Of a DNA stretch of 23,032 bases, positions 19,243-23,032 are shown one piece after another. The notes beneath the pieces were generated by a model, which saw nothing but the letters and a program-made list of their open reading frames with translations, made no database searches and had not been told where the DNA came from. Within the stretch, counting starts at the first letter, position 1. Each line of letters starts with the position of its first letter. Source of the DNA: Penium margaritaceum (taxonomy: Eukaryota > Streptophyta > Zygnematophyceae > Desmidiales > Peniaceae); contig SZWC01007387.1 in assembly GCA_023375785.1 (NCBI GenBank), positions 56,668 to 79,699 of the forward strand. The letters are read 5' to 3'. A program made the translations under genes and the position numbers.

Positions 19243-19614
19243 TTAACGCTCGAGTGCAGGGGCCTGTTCGGCTTTTGGTGCATCAGCTACTGCTCGAGTT
19301 GTGTCCTCTGCAAAGGGTGCGCCTCCACAGACAGCTACCGCAATGGCACTGGCCATGGTGGAAGTACTGGCAACCTCGACATCTCCTGCCTCTCCGGGTA
19401 TCCCCTCCGCATGTGTACCTGTAATGGCAGATGCTGTGGCGGAGGGAGCATCGACCCTTGCGTAGGCTGTACCAACTGCTACATCGTGGTGTCTGCACTA
19501 ACAAGTGCGTTCACTACCGGCGTCCCGTTAGTAGCAATGACTGCAACTATTTCTACTGTCACGACGTCGATGGTTGCCGATACACCCACTGCCTAGACGT
19601 CTGCTCCGCATGTG

Positions 19615-20100
19615 TCAGCCGCCATTGCCACTGCTACTACTGCCCCATCCACCACTGTTGCCACACCTGCCTCTGTGGGTCATGGTCTCTACTGCCACAC
19701 CTGCCTCTATGGTCGTGATCTCTTCGACGTCAACTAGAGTCTCCATCTCCATCTCCATCTCTACGTCTGCCTCGAACTCCGCGTCGGACCACTCGTCCAT
19801 CCCCGGCTCCACGTCAGACCACTCCATATATGTCTTGAGAGCACCCTGTCGTGAAGCATTGTCTGTCTCATCCCTCGTGCACTCTCTGGTGATCGTCGGC
19901 AGACACTCCATCCCCCTCTCGACCGATGTACCGGTAGAAGCTGCAAAGGGATACAACACCAACCCTGCGACTGAGGAATAGAGAGTTAGCTCCGCGGTCA
20001 CGTCTGCCATTGTTGCTGCCTCCTGCACACGTCTCGCCAAACGTGTCGTCCGCTGCCTCGCGTGTCGAGTGCGAGTGCGGTGAGCTAAAGGGACTACCAT
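19615..20100 (-). pseudogene. Probable upstream region of the second element's ORF
   Basis: A 161-codon frame starts with an Arg-rich stretch (HRTRTRHARQRTTRLARR), followed by a strongly acidic part (EWSDVEPGMDEWSD, then MEMEMEME from a CATCTC repeat) and a VDVEEITTIEAG segment. After that the frame breaks down into low complexity, while an adjoining frame continues Ala/Val/Thr-rich toward the helical repeats. No known domain is recognised. It probably belonged to the same protein as the downstream helical repeats. Confidence 0.4.
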
Positions 20101-20410
20101 AGAAGCGGAAGGGTCAAAGGTCGGGATGACTCCAATTCACTCCAGGAAAGAGTGGAGGGCATCAGATGTGGAGTAAGGTTGGGAGGTGTGGCATGGTCAG
20201 GTGATGACACTGATGGACGTGAGGATGGCGAGGAGGAAGATAGGGGTGTCTGAAGCGGCACGTTGGCAATGGCCCGCTTAGAGACCACATGGTCTGTGAG
20301 CTGTTGCACCATGCGCTCTAGACCCTAGAGCGTGGCGTACAACACCGCCATAGCCCCACTGAGGGGTGCGGCGGTATGAGCTGATGTCTCTGAGTCGGAT
20401 GGTGGAGAAG
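20094..20410 (-). pseudogene. Decayed coding segment in second element, unknown
   Basis: A frame reads SGAMAVLYATL, a stop near 20327, then GLERMVQQLTDHVVSKRAI, a Ser/Pro-rich tail and a stop at 20094. The helical first half looks protein-like. It is on the same strand and upstream of the other pieces, so it may be part of the same gag-like reading frame; family not recognised. Confidence 0.35.
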
Positions 20411-20839
20411 GGCCAGACCGTAACCAGGGCGGTCGCCACCAAGTAGGGCACTGGCGACACTGGCGCCAACCATGGTGTCTGTCGCTGCAAAAACAGCAGG
20501 CAAAGCCATTGGACGCCTGGGGCGTGTGCCACGGCTGCAGCTACCACTCCGCTTGTGGCGCCTGCCACACCTGCACTACCGGTACCAGCCAAGGCGCCAG
20601 CTGCGTCCCTTGTTACGCCGGTTTGCTCATCTCAGGAGCCTAGCGTGGGTGAGTGTATAAGGCACTTGCTCCTGCAGGCACAAGGCCACAGGGGGAGTTG
20701 GGCGATCAAAGCACAGTGTCTCAGATGTGGTGTAACGCCATCACAAGGACGGCCACCACCACACTAGTGGTACGGTGATGTTCGATTGCTACGCGTCTAT
20801 TGCGTGGCTGTCGTGTGACCTCAAGTCACCTTCGGTGCT

Positions 20840-22110
20840 GCTGTTGCTCTTGCTACTGTGGCCGCCGATTAATGCCGACGATGGTGGTCTCACAGCACAC
20901 CCTTTGAATTCCCTAACGTTGCTGGTGCCACTGTTGCTACAACTGCTGCTGCTGCTCCGGTTGCCGTCGTCAGCAGACGACTGTGGCCTCAGACCACCTT
21001 CATTGCTGCTGCTACTACCGTGTCTCACACGGCCGTTGATGCTGCTGTGGTTGCCGCTCTTTGCCGACGGTGAGTTAGTGCACCAACGCGTGAGTGCACC
21101 GGGGCATTTGTTTTTACTCCTTTTTTTTTCTTCTGGTGCTGCCTCCTCGGGTGCCCCTTTTGGGGTTGTTGTGGGGTGCCACACTCAAGGACCCCTCCCC
21201 ACTTGTCCTCTCCTCCCCCTTTTCTTTCTCTCTTTTTGGCCACCTGGCTCGACCCTCACAGCGAGCTCGTCTATCGGACGAGCTTGCCGATCGGCGGGCT
21301 CGCAGATCACCGCGAGCTCGCCGTGAGCTCGGTGTGAGCTAGCCGCGAGCTCGCCGCGAGAAATTGCAAGGCAGCTGCCCGCCTGTCGCAATGGTACGGC
21401 GGCAGCTGCTGCTGCTGCCTTGGCTGTCCCTGCTGCGCTTACTGTTGCTGCTATGCGCGTGTGCAGCTGCGACTGCACACTACAACTGCGCGCCGCCGCC
21501 GCCGCTGTTGCTGCTGCTGCCGCGTGGTGCTACTGCTATTGCAGCTGCTACGGCTACTGGAAGGCGTTGCTGCGCACTGCTGCTGTACGCAGCTGCTGCA
21601 CGCTGCTGCTAGGCTGCTGCAAAGCTGCCTAGCAGCATGCTGCTGCTGCGTTGCCCTGCTACTGCTACACGACTGCTAATGAGCAGCCGCGTGGCTGCAG
21701 CTGCTGCTGCTGCGAGGCTGGTACGTAGTAGCTGCTGGCACGCTGCTGCTGTGCTACCCTGCTGCCGTTGCAAAGCTGCTGGTGAGCAGCCACATGGCTA
21801 CTGCTGCTGTTGCACGATGGCTCAGCTGCGCGCATGTAGTTACTGCTGTCGTATTGGTCATAGTGGCTGTGGGTACTGTTGCCTCCCCAGCTGCTATGGC
21901 TGCTGCTGCCGCTAGTTGCTGCTGTTGCACGCGGCTCAAACAGCCGCTGCCGTTGCCAATGTCGTGTGCTGCTGCCGCCGTTGCCTCTGCTGCCGCCGTT
22001 GCCTCTGCTGCAACGTACATGGGATGGGCCCTCTTCTGTGGGTGGCTACTGCTGCTGCCACTCACTGCTGCTACTGCTGTTGCGTCTCTACTGCGCACGA
22101 GTGCAAGTTG
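20840..22110. repeat. GCT/CAG-rich trinucleotide-like tract (leader of second element)
   Basis: On the + strand GCTGCT, TTGCTG and related triplets dominate, densest at 21400-22100; on the element's own strand this is CAG/GCA. All frames give Leu/Cys/Ala (+) or Ala/Gln/Ser (-) runs, so the many open frames are uninformative. It includes a cluster of CGAGCTCG-type repeats at 21248-21360. It occupies the stretch just after the primer site, where a retrotransposon leader or early gag lies. Confidence 0.75.
21248..21360. repeat. Short GAGCTCG-type repeats
   Basis: CGCGAGCTCGCC, GTGAGCTCGGTG, GTGAGCTAGCCG and related units recur about seven times in 110 bp. They can pair with each other as short palindromes. 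Confidence 0.75.
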
Positions 22111-22120
22111 TTGCTTGCCT

Positions 22121-22132
22121 GCTCTGATACCA
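22121..22132 (-). promoter_or_regulatory. Primer-binding site (tRNA-iMet 3' end) of second element
   Basis: TGGTATCAGAGC on the - strand is a 12/12 match to the complement of the plant initiator tRNA-Met 3' end. It lies two bases from the LTR repeat start at 22135, which fixes the element's orientation. Confidence 0.88.
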
Positions 22133-22134
22133 AG

Positions 22135-23032
22135 AGAAGCTTCTGGGAACCTTCCTAACCACTTGCTGCGACACTAGGCGTCAGCGCTAGGTCAGCGTGT
22201 GACAATGGTCACAAGACAGGGGCAAAAACTGCAAGGGTCTGGGTAGGGACACGCACAGAGTGAGTATAATCGTACAGAGAGATGACAACTGATAAGAACA
22301 CAGCATGAAAACATGCTGCAGCTCACGGCAAGTGACGCACGCGCAGTGTCAGTTTGTCCTAAAACTGGCCCAAAACCACTGTTTTGGCCATAAACCTGCG
22401 CACAGGTATCCAAAAACACCACCGTCTGAGCCTAGAGATGCAGCATCTCAAGCCAAACGCTACAACTGGTCACATGCACAAGTCTGGCATCGATCACTGG
22501 ACAGACAATGCAAAACACGAAAATGAGGCTCGAGAGCCAGTCCACCGAGAAAACTCTAGCGTTTGCAGCAAATCCGGAAAGGACCCCGGCAAGGACCCGG
22601 GATGTCGTGGCAGTTGTCTGGCAGCTGCTAGTGCATGGAGCCACCACTCTTTGGTGCCCAGGCGCCAGCTGCGTCTGCATCATGGATCATGTTGTCATGC
22701 TCTCCAGTAACACTGCTCCGTACCACCAGTACTAGATAGACGGATAATCACCGCGTCACCGCTCGTGACGGGTGGAAGCCATACAAACCAACACTCCCCG
22801 TGGCTGACACAGCCGTCACCACAATGACGAATGAGGGGATACACTCACTGTCCTTCGTAAACACCAACCACAATACAAGGTCTCCTCGTGAAAATGGTGT
22901 AACTCACCAAGTGCCCGGGTCTCGACCGTGCAACACATAATCCACACACCCATGTGCCAAACATCACACAAGAGGTACAAAGCAACAAGGTCTCCTCAGG
23001 ACCCTCGGAACATGTCTCCGGGGTCTGGGTCT
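22135..23032 (-). repeat. 5' LTR of the second element (right copy, truncated by window)
   Basis: It aligns with 15595-16506 with scattered substitutions and one ~14-bp length difference (near 15720 versus 22261). It continues past the window edge; about 200 bp more is expected if the LTR is 1.1 kb. Confidence 0.8.

Larger units (their letters stand above)
15595..23032 (-). mobile_element. Non-autonomous LTR retrotransposon (- strand), runs off the window
   Basis: Direct repeats 15595-16506 and 22135-23032 match throughout (about 93% over the first 127 bp by eye) and are read as LTRs. Next to the right copy, on the - strand, is TGGTATCAGAGC (22121-22132), the canonical plant primer site for initiator tRNA-Met. 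Next to the left copy is a G-run (CATGGGGGA, 17056-17048) followed by TGTTGG, a typical LTR start. The internal ~5 kb has no RT, integrase or RNase H motif in any frame; it carries a CAG-rich leader and a decayed repeat-containing ORF. This fits a large non-autonomous (LARD-like) element mobilised in trans. The end next to the PBS reads GAAGCTTCT rather than ending CA, which is unusual. Confidence 0.78.

Noticed and set aside
20775..21679. Leu/Cys-rich + strand open frames resembling membrane proteins
   Set aside because: Translation of GCT/CTG-rich DNA; hydrophobicity is a by-product of the triplet, and the element is on the other strand.
22121..22132. Fragment of a tRNA gene
   Set aside because: Only the 12-nt primer-site complement is present, next to an LTR; no cloverleaf.

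Overview
The window looks like nuclear DNA of a photosynthetic eukaryote of the green lineage. It holds an intron-split light-harvesting (LHCII) gene, plant-type LTR retrotransposons primed by initiator tRNA-Met, a hAT-type DNA transposon, and long gene-poor, microsatellite-rich spacers. Nothing prokaryotic is visible. I cannot name the species; a streptophyte alga or seedless plant is a guess. Three single N bases (4183, 14039, 16621) look like scaffold joins. Two of them are flanked by near-identical direct duplications, as expected from contig ends that overlap but were not merged.

Layout. 1-513: pyrimidine-rich low-complexity DNA. 514-6772: a structurally complete but dead Ty1/copia element on the + strand, with LTRs of 988 and 975 bp, a perfect 5-bp target duplication GCTCT, an internal-type (half-tRNA) primer-binding site, and gag-pol in order PR-INT-RT-RNaseH broken by at least eight stops and one frameshift. 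6778-12813: mostly gene-free, with a degenerate ~130-bp tandem repeat (about 7455-7990), coding-like decayed segments (8156-8605, 9190-9580), a GAA microsatellite, a 32-bp tandem repeat and a perfect 12-bp-arm hairpin. 12814-14038 (- strand): the two 3' exons of an LHCII gene with all visible chlorophyll-ligand residues present; the N-terminal exon is lost at the N at 14039.

15595 to beyond the right edge: a second LTR element on the - strand. Its LTRs are the direct repeats 15595-about 17047 and 22135-23032+, with a perfect tRNA-iMet PBS at 22121-22132. About 5 kb of internal DNA shows no reverse transcriptase or integrase. Instead it has a CAG/GCT-rich leader and a long decayed ORF with three diverged ~75-80-residue helical repeats and an acidic tail. 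A 736-bp non-autonomous hAT element (18070-18805) with 14-bp perfect inverted repeats and an 8-bp target duplication GGTGTCAG sits in that ORF; removing it and one duplication copy restores the reading frame across the site.

The most novel item is the non-autonomous element with its own repeat-containing ORF. The best-supported functional gene is the partial LHCII gene. The order of events is readable: the - strand element inserted, then the hAT inserted into its ORF.
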